The notes under the pieces are model-generated. The model was not told the DNA's origin and made no database searches. It was given only the letters and a program-made list of their open reading frames with translations. The position numbers and the translations under genes were made by a program. 64,000 bases of DNA from Allolobophora icterica (Eukaryota; Annelida; Clitellata; Crassiclitellata; Lumbricidae), in the NCBI GenBank assembly GCA_963556255.1, contig OY744610.1, forward strand, positions 14,113,417 to 14,177,416, given 5' to 3'. Of the stretch, positions 1-12,502 are shown piece by piece (the stretch's first letter is position 1; each line of letters starts with the position of its first letter).

Positions 1-1615
<1,615 letters not shown>

Positions 1616-2574
1616 AGACAACGCATAGTTGGCTTAATCGAGACGAGGTCAGACAAGAGAGCAGATAAGCATCAATAAATATACGAAATAAGTCGAAGGT
1701 TGATTGTGTGTTTGAGAAAAAAGACAGATGGCAGATGGTGTCTTTACAGGTGTAAAGATTCGAGGCAAAGTTTCATTTGAACAATAATTTATACAGCGAC
1801 AATTTTCTGGTCACGCGTCCCATTTTATGGTAGGGCCTAGTAAACATTGCCAAAGATATAGGGTTACTTAGAAGGAGATATATTTAGTTATTCAATGAGC
1901 ATACGTAGTTGTCTGTCTGTCTAATTGTCTGCCTGTATAAGTCTGGAATGATTGCACGTATGTTGACGTTTGATATATGTATGGCATTGTATGCGTATGT
2001 ATGTACAATGAAGAGTGCAGAGAGAGATGGATAGAGAAAGACAGCAAAATGTCATTTAGATAATCAACTCCCCCATTGCAACGTGCCTCTTTATTAGCCG
2101 GTGGCCCAAGTGCCTCGTTCCGCTGTCTGAAAACCAATTTCTATTCACTACGGTAGGTCTTTCGCACTGGGAGCGCGTCTGATTAGCGAACACTGAGAGG
2201 CGCTTTATAAATGTTTAGATACAATACAATACATGTACAATGCATAGGCTGGTTCTTTGCGCTAGTTGTAGTGTCCGAGCCAGCTGCAAACATTTCTCCG
2301 TAGCCCATAACAGTTTCCAAACAAGATCATGTTCAGTGCTCGTGAATAAGCTGGTGCCTGTGTTTAGCTTTAGAGTAGAACTTTAGATTTCTGGAGTATA
2401 CGATTTCGATCGAGTTTTACGCCAGCCTTAAACATCATCTAGATCTGCGGCCGACCCTTTGAAGCGTTATAAATTCGCGGTGGATTCTGATGTTGTAAAT
2501 ACGCGTCAATTGCGTCGCTGCACTTGAGTCTAAATTTCGACTCCCCACCTCTCGTACAAGGGTATGAGTAAATG

Positions 2575-2870
2575 TAATGTAAATGTAATGTAAATGTTCG
2601 CGATTTTCTATAACGACCGTATAATTATGGCCTCGACCCTGCTCATTTTTCAATGAATTGATCGGGTGAGATCCTTCACCGCCGCTTGCCCGTTTGAATG
2701 GGTGCCACGCCATTTAAGGTCCCCATGTTGGGACCGTGCTAGCCCGAGATTTAAATCTCTTAAACAAGCCACCTTCGGGAAGCGAATCGCGGTCCGCATG
2801 CGCTCTAACACAGAGTCGCATATGAGACGTGCAGCCAACGCTCTTACCGATGTAGCTAACTGAGTAGGCC
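2575..2870 (-). mobile_element. tRNA-derived SINE
   Basis: Read on the minus strand from about 2,868, the sequence has an A-box-like TTAGCTACATCGGTAAGAG and, about 75 bp further on, a B-box-like GCGATTCGCTTCC. A unique body and a tail of repeated ACATTTACATT motifs (2,571-2,600) follow. The body around 2,617-2,680 recurs in opposite orientation at 4,908-4,980. It sits inside the insertion that interrupts R1 copy B. The tRNA of origin was not identified. Confidence 0.5.
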
Positions 2871-3525
2871 CTAGTCGTTGCATGCATAGACAGGGCCGGA
2901 TTAACAATTGTTGTGGCCCTGTTCAGTTGTGACCCAGCCCCATAGAATCACAGCAAAAGGACACATTCGTCTATTATTAATTTGTGCCTTCTTTCTTTTT
3001 GTACAATATCAGTAGGTCTTATGATTATCGAGTCTACTGTAAAAGTACAGGCTTACATCTTTTACGGTTTAACAATATTAGAGTGATTCGTGGTAAAAGA
3101 ATATTACAATTGCAGGCTTACCACATTACAGAAATAAAAATAGGCCTAATAGGTTGAGGCTAATAATATAGTCTTAACTGATTAGTCACAGTGTTTGCAG
3201 TTTAGGCTACTTGTTGTAACAAAACTAACAGTTAGAGAGTTAAAAGCAACCAGGGTGGGATTGTCGGGCGTTTGGGGATTCAACCCCTAATCGTTCTTAG
3301 GACCCCAGTTAAGTCTTCAGTGCACACCCCAAGGGGTAGTTTCAAACCCCTCAGTTGTGCAAGTGTGATTTAGCATTAATTGACTCTGAGTCTCTGACAA
3401 AGAGAAGAAATTTCCATAGTGTATAATGTACTTTTATTTTCTCAACAAAGAAATTGATTTTGTTTCCAGTCTGACTTGCAAAACTGCTAGCGTTGAAATC
3501 ACCTGCTTTCTCTGTGCATAGACCT
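2871..3525. other. Insertion in R1 copy B, no gene
   Basis: No coding potential seen. It begins near a CAGGGCCGGATTAAC sequence at 2,891, a typical hAT terminus. The octamer before it (TGCATAGA, 2,883-2,890) recurs at 3,513-3,520, but no matching inverted terminus is seen next to the second octamer, so a hAT assignment is only tentative. Confidence 0.3.
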
Positions 3526-4345
3526 TTGAATGCATGCATGCATGCATGCACGTAGGCCTATATCTGTAAGCAAGGCATCGATGTTCAATGTCCGATAAAG
3601 CCGTGATTGTAAAATTGTAATTACGACAATGTATAACGTCAACCGTCAATTTAGACTCAAGTGCAGCGACGCAATTGACGCGTATTTACATATATATATA
3701 TATACTTCTAGGATGGTTTACACTGTCAGTAAACAGTGAAAATGCTAAGAGTTACATAGTAGTTACATATTTTAGCTGTTGTATTTTCAAACATGAAGTG
3801 CATATCTTCCTAAATAGATGTACGAAGGCTATTCCAGGATCGTGGACCAGCGACCCGAGAGACCCGATCGCCCATTTTTCGTGTTAGTTGCTGGCACAAA
3901 TCCACCGCAGTACTTTGATGATCACAACCGCAGCCTATTACAGTCATCTGAGAGCGGCCTGATGCTCTCTGAGAAGTAACGTGGTGCGCATCCTCAGAAC
4001 CCAAGTAAAGAGCGGGAATGTTGAGCTGACATTAGTTTGAGGTTTTGAAACAAAGAACCAGGTCCGAGGTCAATATTGACCTGCGAGAAGTATGAGAATA
4101 GGGATGTTGTATTGAAATCCAGTGTGTTTTGTTTATAAAAGGGACTCTTTTTATCATGCCAGACACTGCGGTGTTGGAAGATGATCAGTTTGGTTATGAA
4201 TAGCAACCGGGAAGAGGGGAAAACATGGAAGGAAAATGTATCACAAGAAGTTTTGAAATAGTTTAAACATGTAACAGAGCACGAGTGGATGAATAATATG
4301 AGATTCTGAGACGATACGAAAGCGGGAGACAAGAACGGTCAGTAG

Positions 4346-5140
4346 AAAGACGAATAGGACAGCTCTGGGAGACGTCACCTGTGGAAGCATGTTTGTACAG
4401 TCATGCGAAGCGTCACAGTGAACGTTAGGAGTAAGACATTACATACGAAGGAAAGATCGAGGACTGCATCTTGTGGGAGACTCACCAGCAGATGAAAACC
4501 TAATGAGTACAAACCGTGTTAATACTGACTCCAGTCGTGTCAGTACTGACCTCAAAGTTTTAATACAAATCTTAAAGAGTAAAAGGAGGCTCTTTTAGTG
4601 AATCCGCCAATCATCTGTGTAAACCAGGCGTGCACAATGCAAGGGGAAATTTCCTAGATCCGAAAAAAAGTTTGAAATAAAAGATATTTAACAGTACACA
4701 ATCCATGAAATAAAAAAAGTCGTTAACTTGAATATTAAATTTGAATACCTTTATGTTAAAGACAAAGAATTAGTACGAGAATTTTTGGTAAAATATAAAA
4801 ACAGCACGTTCCCATCGACGGAATTTAGAACCGAATCACGTTTTCATTGACAATATAATAATATTACTTTAAGCTCGCATATTAAAATAAATATTAGCGG
4901 CAATAAAATGTGAAGGATCTCACTCGATCAAATCATAGAAAATTGAGCAGGGTCATAGGTGTATGGTCGCTATAAGTGGTTTACTACAGTTAGGTTTATA
5001 TTTACATCATATTTGTGTAATTATGTTGTTGTCTAGAATAAATAATAGCTTTTTGGCGCACGCAGTTAAAATAATAATCTTTTAATTAACCTTAAGGTAC
5101 TGGTATAGGCTATACATTAAAACAACTCGTGACTAATGAG
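4346..5140. other. Intergenic, no gene; SINE tail fragment
   Basis: AT-rich sequence without a supported gene. The segment at 4,908-4,980 matches the body of the SINE at 2,575-2,870 in inverted orientation (shared GTGAAGGATCTCAC and GAGCAGGGTC). Nothing else was recognised. Confidence 0.5.
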
Positions 5141-5299
5141 TACGAGGTAACGAGGAGGTTGCCGAGGATGAAAATGAAGAGAATGAGGAGGACGAGGATG
5201 GGGTTGAAAATGAGGAAGAGGTTAAAGATGAGGAGGAGCGTGCTGAGAATGCTGAGGCTAATGAGGATGAGAATGCTTACACCGCCATAATTTGAAGTA
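5140..5299 (+). other. Short acidic GA-rich open stretch
   Basis: About 50 codons rich in GAG, GAT and AAT run from just after an in-frame stop to a TGA near 5,297, giving an almost wholly Glu/Asp/Asn peptide. There is no start codon, splice context or family match. It is more likely low-complexity purine-rich DNA than an exon. Confidence 0.25.
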
Positions 5300-5504
5300 A
5301 AATACTGAAATTGAATGATATCGTTGTCCAACTTTAAAAATTTCTACACCCGATTACAACACAGTTAGGATGTGACTGTATGTGCCCACGCACAAATTCT
5401 TGACGTATGAGCAAAACTTTAAGTATGCAACCAGCTTAATACTCCACTGGCTATAACATGACCTCTTTTACAGAGGTTAATTATACTGAAGTCCTTGGAT
5501 GTGG

Positions 5505-5795
5505 CTAATTGAATAGTTTAAACATTTCTCAGAGGTAAAGCGATGACAGACTTTTCAATATATCTAGGTTGGACTGAATCAACCTGTTGTAAGGAAAACA
5601 AGACAGCTGGTCTGGCAGGTTTGTCCAGTGAATCACTTGCACTGGCGTCAGCGACCTCTTCTTGCCGGACTCGAAACCAGGTCAGACAAATGTAAAATCT
5701 CTGCGACTGTGAAAAACAAGCCACTGTGTAACTGTAATTTGAACATCTATTAACAAATGCCAAGTTCAGGAAGGCCCACCGATATAGGGTCGACA
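5505..5795. repeat. Dispersed repeat R3, copy 1
   Basis: Shares a series of blocks with 14,808-14,995 in the same order and orientation: TCTCAGAGGTAAA, ATGATAGACTTT-like, GCGTCAGCGACCTCT and AATTTGAACATCTATTAA. It is non-coding. Copy 2 lies inside the left arm of the foldback structure. Confidence 0.55.
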
Positions 5796-5884
5796 CAGGC
5801 TATGGTGTTTAGATTTAGGATATGTCAGTTAGTCTATAGTAAGTAAGTCTGTGACGATTCAAGAGTCAATATTACATGTAACAG

Positions 5885-6060
5885 TGACATTCTGACCCCA
5901 AAACTTCACGTTGTTACAGGTAAAACCTGCAAACCTGTACCCGTGATGCCTCTACCTGTACCCGAGCCGACCCACGAAATACGTACGCGACCCGTACCCA
6001 ATTCGCGGGTAGGGGTCGGGTAGGGTAAACCCGCGGGTACGGCAGTACCTACTCCAATCC
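5885..6060. repeat. GTACCCG-rich palindromic stretch
   Basis: Dense copies of GTACCC and ACCCGTACCC are followed by their reverse complements (GGGTAGGGGTCGGGTAGGG), which gives strong potential to form hairpins. It precedes the LINE. Whether it belongs to the LINE 5' region or to an older insertion cannot be told. Confidence 0.45.
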
Positions 6061-6650
6061 TCGCATTTCTCCTTCTTTTCCATTCTCGTTTCCTCCTTTT
6101 CCTTATCCCTTCCTACACCATCTTCTACTTTCCATACGTAGTTTATATTCTTGGCCATACTGTTAACTTGAATAAATAATTTTTCGGATCGACTAAAGAT
6201 ATATATGATGGCTGTTGGATAGTCACTACCACGCGTGGCGGTCTCCGGATATAACTCGCGATTTCGAGGGTCACAAACGTTACCTAATCTTCGAAAATTG
6301 CACGTTTTAAGGCGAATGGTCTGAAGACTCTCATGGATTACTCTATTTGGTAAAAAAATCAAGAATCTGGTTAGATTTTTAACATTAAAAGTCAACTTTG
6401 GAAAAAAAGGATGGGCTCCATAATACCTGTCTGTCGCTAAACAGGGAGGATCGATAAACCACCGACCGCGCAGGCGCCAACTTGAGTGTACATCAAACTG
6501 TGATAAAACTAATACTGGTCTGGCGGTGTACGCTGGTGTTGTCTTCTGTCTAATGATCACATCGCTATTCTCGGTACGTGGACTATCTCAGGAAGATCAG
6601 TTCAATCTACCTCAACTTTCTTCGTCTTTCACTGGTTAACCGGCGTCACC

Positions 6651-7412
6651 ATGTCTAAGAAAGCCTCTCGGGTCGACGAGCTTGTTGAGTTACTAAAGGA
6701 CGAAAAAATCGCGGAGGTACTAGTTGCTCGTCTTGAAGAGCTCATTGAACGAAAACTCGATAAAATTATCGAAAAAGTCTTACTGAAATTAAATCCGATC
6801 GTCGAGGCAATGGTTGCGACTTCGGTAGCGGCGCAGCAGGAGGTTCTTCAAAAAAAACTCAATGACTTGGAAACTGAAAATAACAAGTTAAAAACACGCT
6901 TGGACATTGTCGAAACTGAAGGTCGTGCCACTAACCTGATGATTCATGGCCTCCCTGAGGAAAACGTCGACTCCGGCTCCAAGGAAGCGGTCAGTGAGGC
7001 AACTCAGGCGACTCTCAGGATGTGCAACTCAACCCTTGGCTTAGCTGTACATGAAGCAGACATCGCGATGGCGTTCCGATTGCCGAAGAGAGGCAAGGAA
7101 AAACATCGTCCCATTCTGGTCAAGTTCAACAGCATCAAGACCCGTAAGATGGTTTACGGCTCGCGATCGTTACTAAAGAAAACTCCCGTTTTCATTAACG
7201 AACACTTAACGCCCAACAACGCCCACCTGTACGCAATAGCCCGTGGTCTGGTTAAGGAGGGCAAAGCCATCTCTACCTGGACTGCTGGCGGCATAACCTA
7301 CATCAAATGGGTGGAGGACCCCAACTGCAAGCCAATGCGCATTACATCAAGCGTTGATCTTGACAAAAAGATCGCCTCCCTGTCTCTGTCCTTGGATGGG
7401 ACGGCTACCTAG
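6651..7412 (+). CDS. LINE ORF1 protein (coiled coil plus RRM-like)
   Basis: A 253-residue protein. Residues ~8-90 are rich in Lys, Glu and Leu with heptad character (LEELIERKLDKIIEKVLLKL and LNDLETENNKLKTRLDIVE), so a coiled coil is expected. After that, NLMIHGLPEENVD, RPILVKFNSIKTRKMVY and PVFINEHLTPNN match the RRM-like and C-terminal pattern of ORF1 proteins that bind the element's RNA and trimerise (established for L1-type ORF1p). The start is the first ATG in a good context (ACCATGT). It ends about 1 kb before ORF2. Host gene origin is unlikely given the downstream EN-RT. Confidence 0.8.
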   Translation: MSKKASRVDELVELLKDEKIAEVLVARLEELIERKLDKIIEKVLLKLNPIVEAMVATSVAAQQEVLQKKLNDLETENNKLKTRLDIVETEGRATNLMIHGLPEENVDSGSKEAVSEATQATLRMCNSTLGLAVHEADIAMAFRLPKRGKEKHRPILVKFNSIKTRKMVYGSRSLLKKTPVFINEHLTPNNAHLYAIARGLVKEGKAISTWTAGGITYIKWVEDPNCKPMRITSSVDLDKKIASLSLSLDGTAT

Positions 7413-7690
7413 TCCTGTCGTTTACGCCACTTCCAGCTCTGGATATTCGGCACTCATGGATCTTTCGAAACTTTCGGTGGAGAAGACCCTTACTGCTGCA
7501 CAATGGCGACAAGATCATCAAGGATGCGTTGGACTCTATTCCACCTACTATACAGGTCTACCTATTATGCTATTCCACGTGCTATGTTCATTAGCACTTT
7601 ACTATTTACCAAATTACTGGTTAGCATTGTGGAGTCATTCGTAGATTTTTTTTCATATCTAGTTAGTCCTGCTAGGCCTACTAATGATTC

Positions 7691-8292
7691 TGTTTAATTT
7701 GTTTGTCTTGATCAGCAGGAAGCTGACCCTATGCTGACTGATAAATCATTACATCTATTTTATTTCCACCAGATTTGATCATGCTTGCACGGATTAAGAT
7801 TCGAGATGAATTGCTGTTCCCTATGCTTAATGTCAAATGTCAACTTGGCAAATGTCATGAACTGCATATTCACTGTTAATGATCCATGTTATGAACTGCA
7901 TAGCTACTGTTAATGCATATTAGGCCTACTGTGATTTGATCAAGTTGGTTATTATTTGAATAACTTGGTTTTTATTTTACTTACATTACTTTTTTTCTAC
8001 AATTGTCTCTGTTTAATTTTTTTTATCAGCAGGAAGCTTTCCCTAAGATGACTGATAAATCATTATATCTATTTTATTTCCACCAGATTTGATCATGCTT
8101 GCACGGATTAAGATTCGAGATGAATTGCTGTTCCCTATGCTTAATGTCAAATGTCAACTTGGCAAATGTCATGAACTGCATAGCCACTGTTATTGCATAT
8201 TACTGTGATGTGATCAATTTGGTTATTATTTGAATAGCTTGGTTATTACTTGAATAGTAATAGATATTACTTCACTTACACTACTTTTTTTT
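7691..8292 (+). repeat. ~315-bp tandem duplication in LINE spacer
   Basis: Two direct copies, about 7,691-8,004 and 8,010-8,292, share ATCAGCAGGAAGCT, TGACTGATAAATCATTA, CACCAGATTTGATCATGCTT and TTGGTTATTATTTGAATA. ATCAGCAGGA starts at 7,711 and again at 8,025, a period of 314 bp. The copies are very similar, so the duplication is recent or conserved. It lies between ORF1 and ORF2 and could affect ORF2 expression. Confidence 0.85.
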
Positions 8293-8409
8293 TAACGTAC
8301 AGTAACTTGCCAGCCCACTTGCTGTTGTTGGCTAATTGGTCGCACGACGGATTTGTGTTGTATTGTATCGTAGCTGATTTCGGGCCTAGTTGCTAATGCG
8401 GTACAACAT

Positions 8410-10563
8410 ATGTGTATATTCGTTTTTGACCCTATGTATCTAAATAGGAGATCGCTGCACGAGGTAACTAAGATAGTCCTCGTGGATCTAATTAGTGATC
8501 CCCTGTGCGATGTTTGCACTTTATCAGTATCTTCTGTCCAAATGATTAGGTGCTCATGCTGCAGTCGAACTTTCCACCAAAACTGCTCTATACTTAGGCC
8601 TACGAATGAGGGATTGGCGGCCCAATTAACATGGGTGTGTTCTACTTGTAATCTTTACCCTTGCTTGGAATTAGACGATGATGAAGAAATGAATGTGGAG
8701 GAGACTGTAGAACTGAATTCAGGCCGTTGTGTTGATATTATGGAATTAACAGATGGACCGGAACTGCAGGTTTTTCATGATGAAACAGAAACTAATTCAA
8801 CCCTAGATAACCTAAATGCTGACCCAGACTACAACTATTTTAGAAATTCCAGCTGGTCTAGTAAATATATTGCCCCACATGAACTTGCTAAATTGTACGA
8901 ACCTAATATAAAAGAAGGGGAATTTAGGACCTTACACATCAATTGTCGTAGTGTAGCTCATAAACTGGTAGAAATTAGTGACCTGACCAATATGGCACAG
9001 GCATCGATTGTAGCTCTAACCGAAACATGGCTTGAACCCAATCTTGAAGACTCTATGCAAATTGCGGGATACACTTTTCTGGGAAAGTCTAGACTTGGAG
9101 GGAGAGGGGGAGGAGTAGGCATATTCATTAAAGAAGGCCTTAACTTTCATCAGTATACACCCTTGGCTGGTCGGATCGAACATAAAACGTATGAGAGTCT
9201 ATTCATCAGGTTGAACTTGAAAAAGGGCTTCCTTCTGGTAGGGATAATTTATAGATCGCCGGGACAAAAATTAAACGAGTTTAACGAGGAAATTGATGAA
9301 CTGATTGAGGGAATAAAGACCACCTGTAAAGATATAATATTATTAGGAGATTTCAATATTGATCTATTAAAAGTAAACGAACACAAGGAGACTAATATCT
9401 TCTATAACCATTTGGCTACTCATCTGTACCTACCCGTTATAACTAGACCTACTCGAATTACTCCTTCTACTCGAACTTTAATTGACAATATATTTACCAG
9501 TTCCTGGTCGAAGTTGCTTGATGCCCACATTATTGTATCTGACATCTCTGACCACTTCCCAATTTGTGCTCGATTTACTCTTACAACTATACCTGTTGTA
9601 AAGCTGAACTATGGGGTAAATAGATTGGTAAATGAAGACCGGATAGCTAAATTCAAAACTGCTCTATATGATATTAACTGGGATCCTGTGCTGAGGATAT
9701 GCAACCAGGGTGATGCTAATGAAGCCTACAATTCCTTTATAGACAAATACAGCCAGGTCTACAATGATGCGTTCCCTCTTTTATCTGAATCTAAGGACCG
9801 AAAGTTCAAGTTTAAAAATCCTTGGATGTCTGCGGGGCTCCTTAAATCCTCCAGAAGGAAGAACCTCCTATATGTCCGATATTTAAAAAATCCGAATGAC
9901 CATAACAAAAGGAAATTTATTGAATATCGAAATAAATTTAAATCAGTAAGACTAAATGCTGAACGTGCTCACTATACTAACGAATTTCAGAAATGCCATA
10001 ATGATATAAAAGCTACATGGAAAGTAATCAGAACGATCATGTTACTTGATGATAAGAAAGTGATGGTTGCCTCTCTAAATGTTAATGAAACCCTAGTAGA
10101 TGATCCAGCTACAATTGCCAATGTACTTAACAATTACTTTGCCACCATAGCCGATGAATTAGCTAAGAAAATTCAATGTACACCTGGAACTTTCATGGAC
10201 TTTCTGCCCCCGTCCAGGCTGAATTCTATGGGCATGACTCTGACTTCTCCGGAGGAACTTTTAAAAATCTGTAGTACTTTGAAAAAAACCCACACGAAAG
10301 GTGTAGATGGTATTGACCCTTATCTCGCCTCGTCAAATTTATCGTTGATTGCTCAGCCTCTTGCAGCAATTATTAACTGCTCTCTTTTAAATGGCGTGGT
10401 TCCAAACAACATTAAAGCAGCCAAAGTCATACCTATCTACAAAAAAGGCGATAAAAATAACCCGGCCAATTACAGACCTATTTCTGTACTTAATTACTTC
10501 GCTAAATACTTCGAAAAAATTGTCTACGATCGACTTAGCAATTATATTGGTAGCTTTAACTAA
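8410..10563 (+). CDS. LINE ORF2, N-terminal part: PHD finger, endonuclease, RT start
   Basis: 717 codons. Residues 33-79 form a C4HC3 PHD-type zinc finger (C33, C36, C48, C51, H56, C59, C76, C79, with Trp at 74). The AP-endonuclease domain follows (LTETWLEP, GGGVGIFIKEG, IIYRSPGQ, ILLGDFNIDL, LIDNIFTSS, SDISDHFPICARF), all catalytic blocks being present. The RT domain opens with THTKGVDGIDP, AKVIPIYKKGD and NYRPISVLNYFAKYFEK. The frame then stops at TAA. Reading continues in another frame from about 10,569 (QSQHGFQQGHST), so this is a single frameshift in RT, either a mutation or an assembly error. The true start could lie slightly downstream of the listed ATG. Confidence 0.85.
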   Translation: MCIFVFDPMYLNRRSLHEVTKIVLVDLISDPLCDVCTLSVSSVQMIRCSCCSRTFHQNCSILRPTNEGLAAQLTWVCSTCNLYPCLELDDDEEMNVEETVELNSGRCVDIMELTDGPELQVFHDETETNSTLDNLNADPDYNYFRNSSWSSKYIAPHELAKLYEPNIKEGEFRTLHINCRSVAHKLVEISDLTNMAQASIVALTETWLEPNLEDSMQIAGYTFLGKSRLGGRGGGVGIFIKEGLNFHQYTPLAGRIEHKTYESLFIRLNLKKGFLLVGIIYRSPGQKLNEFNEEIDELIEGIKTTCKDIILLGDFNIDLLKVNEHKETNIFYNHLATHLYLPVITRPTRITPSTRTLIDNIFTSSWSKLLDAHIIVSDISDHFPICARFTLTTIPVVKLNYGVNRLVNEDRIAKFKTALYDINWDPVLRICNQGDANEAYNSFIDKYSQVYNDAFPLLSESKDRKFKFKNPWMSAGLLKSSRRKNLLYVRYLKNPNDHNKRKFIEYRNKFKSVRLNAERAHYTNEFQKCHNDIKATWKVIRTIMLLDDKKVMVASLNVNETLVDDPATIANVLNNYFATIADELAKKIQCTPGTFMDFLPPSRLNSMGMTLTSPEELLKICSTLKKTHTKGVDGIDPYLASSNLSLIAQPLAAIINCSLLNGVVPNNIKAAKVIPIYKKGDKNNPANYRPISVLNYFAKYFEKIVYDRLSNYIGSFN

Positions 10564-10568
10564 TCCAT

Positions 10569-11771
10569 CAATCTCAGCATGGCTTTCAGCAGGGTCACTC
10601 GACATTCATGGCCTTATTAGACTTAGAAGATAAAATTACCAAAGCAATCGACAATAACGAGTACTCCGTTGGAATATTTGTAGACTTAGCCAAAGCTTTC
10701 GATACCGTAGACCATGTAATTTTACTTAAAAAGTTAGAAAACTACGGTATCAGAGGCCCACTTTTAAAATGGTTCGTTAGCTATCTTGATAACCGTACCC
10801 AACGCGTTTGGATCAATGGTGCCTGGTCCGATAGCAGTGGTATTAGGTATGGGGTCCCTCAGGGCTCTAACCTCGGTCCTCTACTTTTTTTAATATATAT
10901 TAACGACTTGGCAGATGTCTCCAAAACCCTTTATTTTATCTTATTTGCCGATGATACAAATATTTTTTTTGCTCCTCATTCTTGGCAAACACTAATGCAA
11001 ATAATAAATTCTGAATTAATACTAATTAATAACTGGTTCTCAGCTAACAGGCTCTCCCTGAATATAGATAAAACAAGCTTTATCGTATTTAAATCTCACA
11101 GAAAGATCAGGCCAATTGATCTCTCCCTAGAAATTGCAGGTACCCCCCTAGCACAAGTAGAGTCAACCAAATTCCTTGGCATTCTGGTGGATAGACACTT
11201 GTCCTGGAACGACCATATAAATTACATTTCCCTGAAATTAGCAAAGAATATTGGAATACTTAAGCGGATCTCTTACTTGCTCCCCACATCCATCCGGTTA
11301 AACTTATACTATACATTAATTCTCCCTTATTTAAGCTATTGTAATTTAATTTGGGCAACTAATTATGAATCGAGGCTACACAAACTAGTGATTCTCCAAA
11401 AGAAAGCTGTTAGACTCATCATGGGAGCCCCCTATGGGTCCCATACTCGTCCTTTATTTCATCACCTTAAATTATTGACCATAAATCAAATTCGTTCCCT
11501 ACAAATAGGAACCTTTCTTTATCGATTTGAAAATAGGTCATTACCGGATTCATTCATGAATTACTTTATCCTAGGCTCACAGCTACACTCTCATAACACC
11601 AGGAATGCTCTCGCCTACCGCTCTGACAAAGCTCGTACCAATGCAAGGGTGTTTAGTATAAAATATTATGGGCCCAAAATCTGGAATGCCCTGCCTATTG
11701 ATATACGCTGTTCGCCAAATCCCTACTTATTTAAGATTCGATTGCGCAAGTACCTTCTGAATGTGGTATGA
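10569..11771 (+). CDS. LINE ORF2, C-terminal part: RT core and tail
   Basis: The continuation of ORF2 after the frameshift. RT motifs are FVDLAKAFDTVDH (motif A with catalytic Asp), GVPQGSNLGPLLFLIYINDL (motif B) and LFADDTNIF (motif C, the usual YADD being FADD). The thumb and C-terminal region follow (TKFLGILVDRHLSWNDHI, YYTLILPYLSYCNLIW, HNTRNALAYR, GPKIWNALPIDIR). It ends with TGA about 460 bp before the element's tail. No other disabling change is visible, so the copy is young. Confidence 0.85.
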   Translation, partial: QSQHGFQQGHSTFMALLDLEDKITKAIDNNEYSVGIFVDLAKAFDTVDHVILLKKLENYGIRGPLLKWFVSYLDNRTQRVWINGAWSDSSGIRYGVPQGSNLGPLLFLIYINDLADVSKTLYFILFADDTNIFFAPHSWQTLMQIINSELILINNWFSANRLSLNIDKTSFIVFKSHRKIRPIDLSLEIAGTPLAQVESTKFLGILVDRHLSWNDHINYISLKLAKNIGILKRISYLLPTSIRLNLYYTLILPYLSYCNLIWATNYESRLHKLVILQKKAVRLIMGAPYGSHTRPLFHHLKLLTINQIRSLQIGTFLYRFENRSLPDSFMNYFILGSQLHSHNTRNALAYRSDKARTNARVFSIKYYGPKIWNALPIDIRCSPNPYLFKIRLRKYLLNVV

Positions 11772-12227
11772 GTCTCCCTAGTCATTAGAATTGATCATTG
11801 TGTTTCTTATATACTGATTTTTTTCCCTTGTATAGTTTGTTTGTTTTTGTTCTCTTGATATTGCGTGAACACGCACATAGGTAAACTTAAGTATATATAA
11901 TTTTGTGTTAGTTAAGGTTAGTTAAGGAATGCATACTATCAATCTCAACCTAGCCTCTATATAAGTTAATTGTAAAGCCGATTGGCTTAAATTGATTGTG
12001 AATGAATGTAGTGAGGCTACCCTTCGATCCTGTAAGTCATATTGTTCATTGGTACATATATCTATTTAGGTGTCCCTAGTTAGCGGGATGTATATCCCTT
12101 GGGGGCCACCTTTTGCCGCCAATGACAAGTTTTTTTACCCCTGTGTACACTACTTTTTCTGTTTTAATTGTCAATCATACTGCTATTTTACAGTCACTGT
12201 ACTCTGTTATAATTGTCATTTGGATGC

Positions 12228-12236
12228 AATAAAGAT

Positions 12237-12267
<31 letters not shown>
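12228..12267 (+). terminator. LINE poly(A) signal and (TTGA)n tail
   Basis: AATAAA at 12,228-12,233 is followed at once by about seven TTGA repeats. This is the 3' terminus of the LINE. The downstream (TA)n may be target sequence. Confidence 0.75.
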
Positions 12268-12302
12268 ATATATATAATGTTCATTTAATGAGGTCTAGAA
12301 AG

Positions 12303-12502
12303 NNNNNNNNNNNNNNNNNNNNNNNNNNNNNNNNNNNNNNNNNNNNNNNNNNNNNNNNNNNNNNNNNNNNNNNNNNNNNNNNNNNNNNNNNNNNNNNNNN
12401 NNNNNNNNNNNNNNNNNNNNNNNNNNNNNNNNNNNNNNNNNNNNNNNNNNNNNNNNNNNNNNNNNNNNNNNNNNNNNNNNNNNNNNNNNNNNNNNNNNNN
12501 NN
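12303..12502. other. Assembly gap (200 N)
   Basis: A run of exactly 200 unknown bases just after the LINE tail. The true gap size is unknown if this is a default filler. Confidence 0.99.

Larger units (their letters stand above)
1625..4345. repeat. Dispersed repeat R1, copy B, interrupted
   Basis: A second R1 unit directly downstream of copy A in the same orientation. It aligns to copy A over 1,625-2,575 and again over about 3,530-4,345. The intervening ~950 bp is an insertion that holds a tRNA-derived SINE and further repeat sequence. The purine tract homologous to the (GA)n array of copy A lies near 2,014-2,045 and is not expanded. Confidence 0.65.
6651..12266 (+). mobile_element. CR1/L2-like LINE, nearly complete
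   Basis: A non-LTR retrotransposon with ORF1 (6,651-7,412), a ~1-kb inter-ORF spacer with an internal tandem duplication, ORF2 (8,410-11,771) with PHD finger, AP endonuclease and reverse transcriptase, an AATAAA at 12,228-12,233 and a (TTGA)n tail ending about 12,266. All recognisable catalytic motifs are intact. The only visible lesion is one frameshift near 10,562. The 5' end is not fixed: sequence from about 6,060 to 6,650 may be its 5' UTR. A terminal short tandem repeat instead of poly(A) is typical of CR1/L2-group LINEs; the clade is an inference. Confidence 0.85.

Noticed and set aside
2883..3520. hAT MITE between the two TGCATAGA octamers
   Set aside because: The octamers match and the left end CAGGGCCGG is hAT-like, but the right end has no inverted partner; a chance octamer within 600 bp is possible.
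5952..6560. 202-codon frame on the minus strand
   Set aside because: Antisense to the region just upstream of LINE ORF1; no motif, no splice context, composition like a chance frame.
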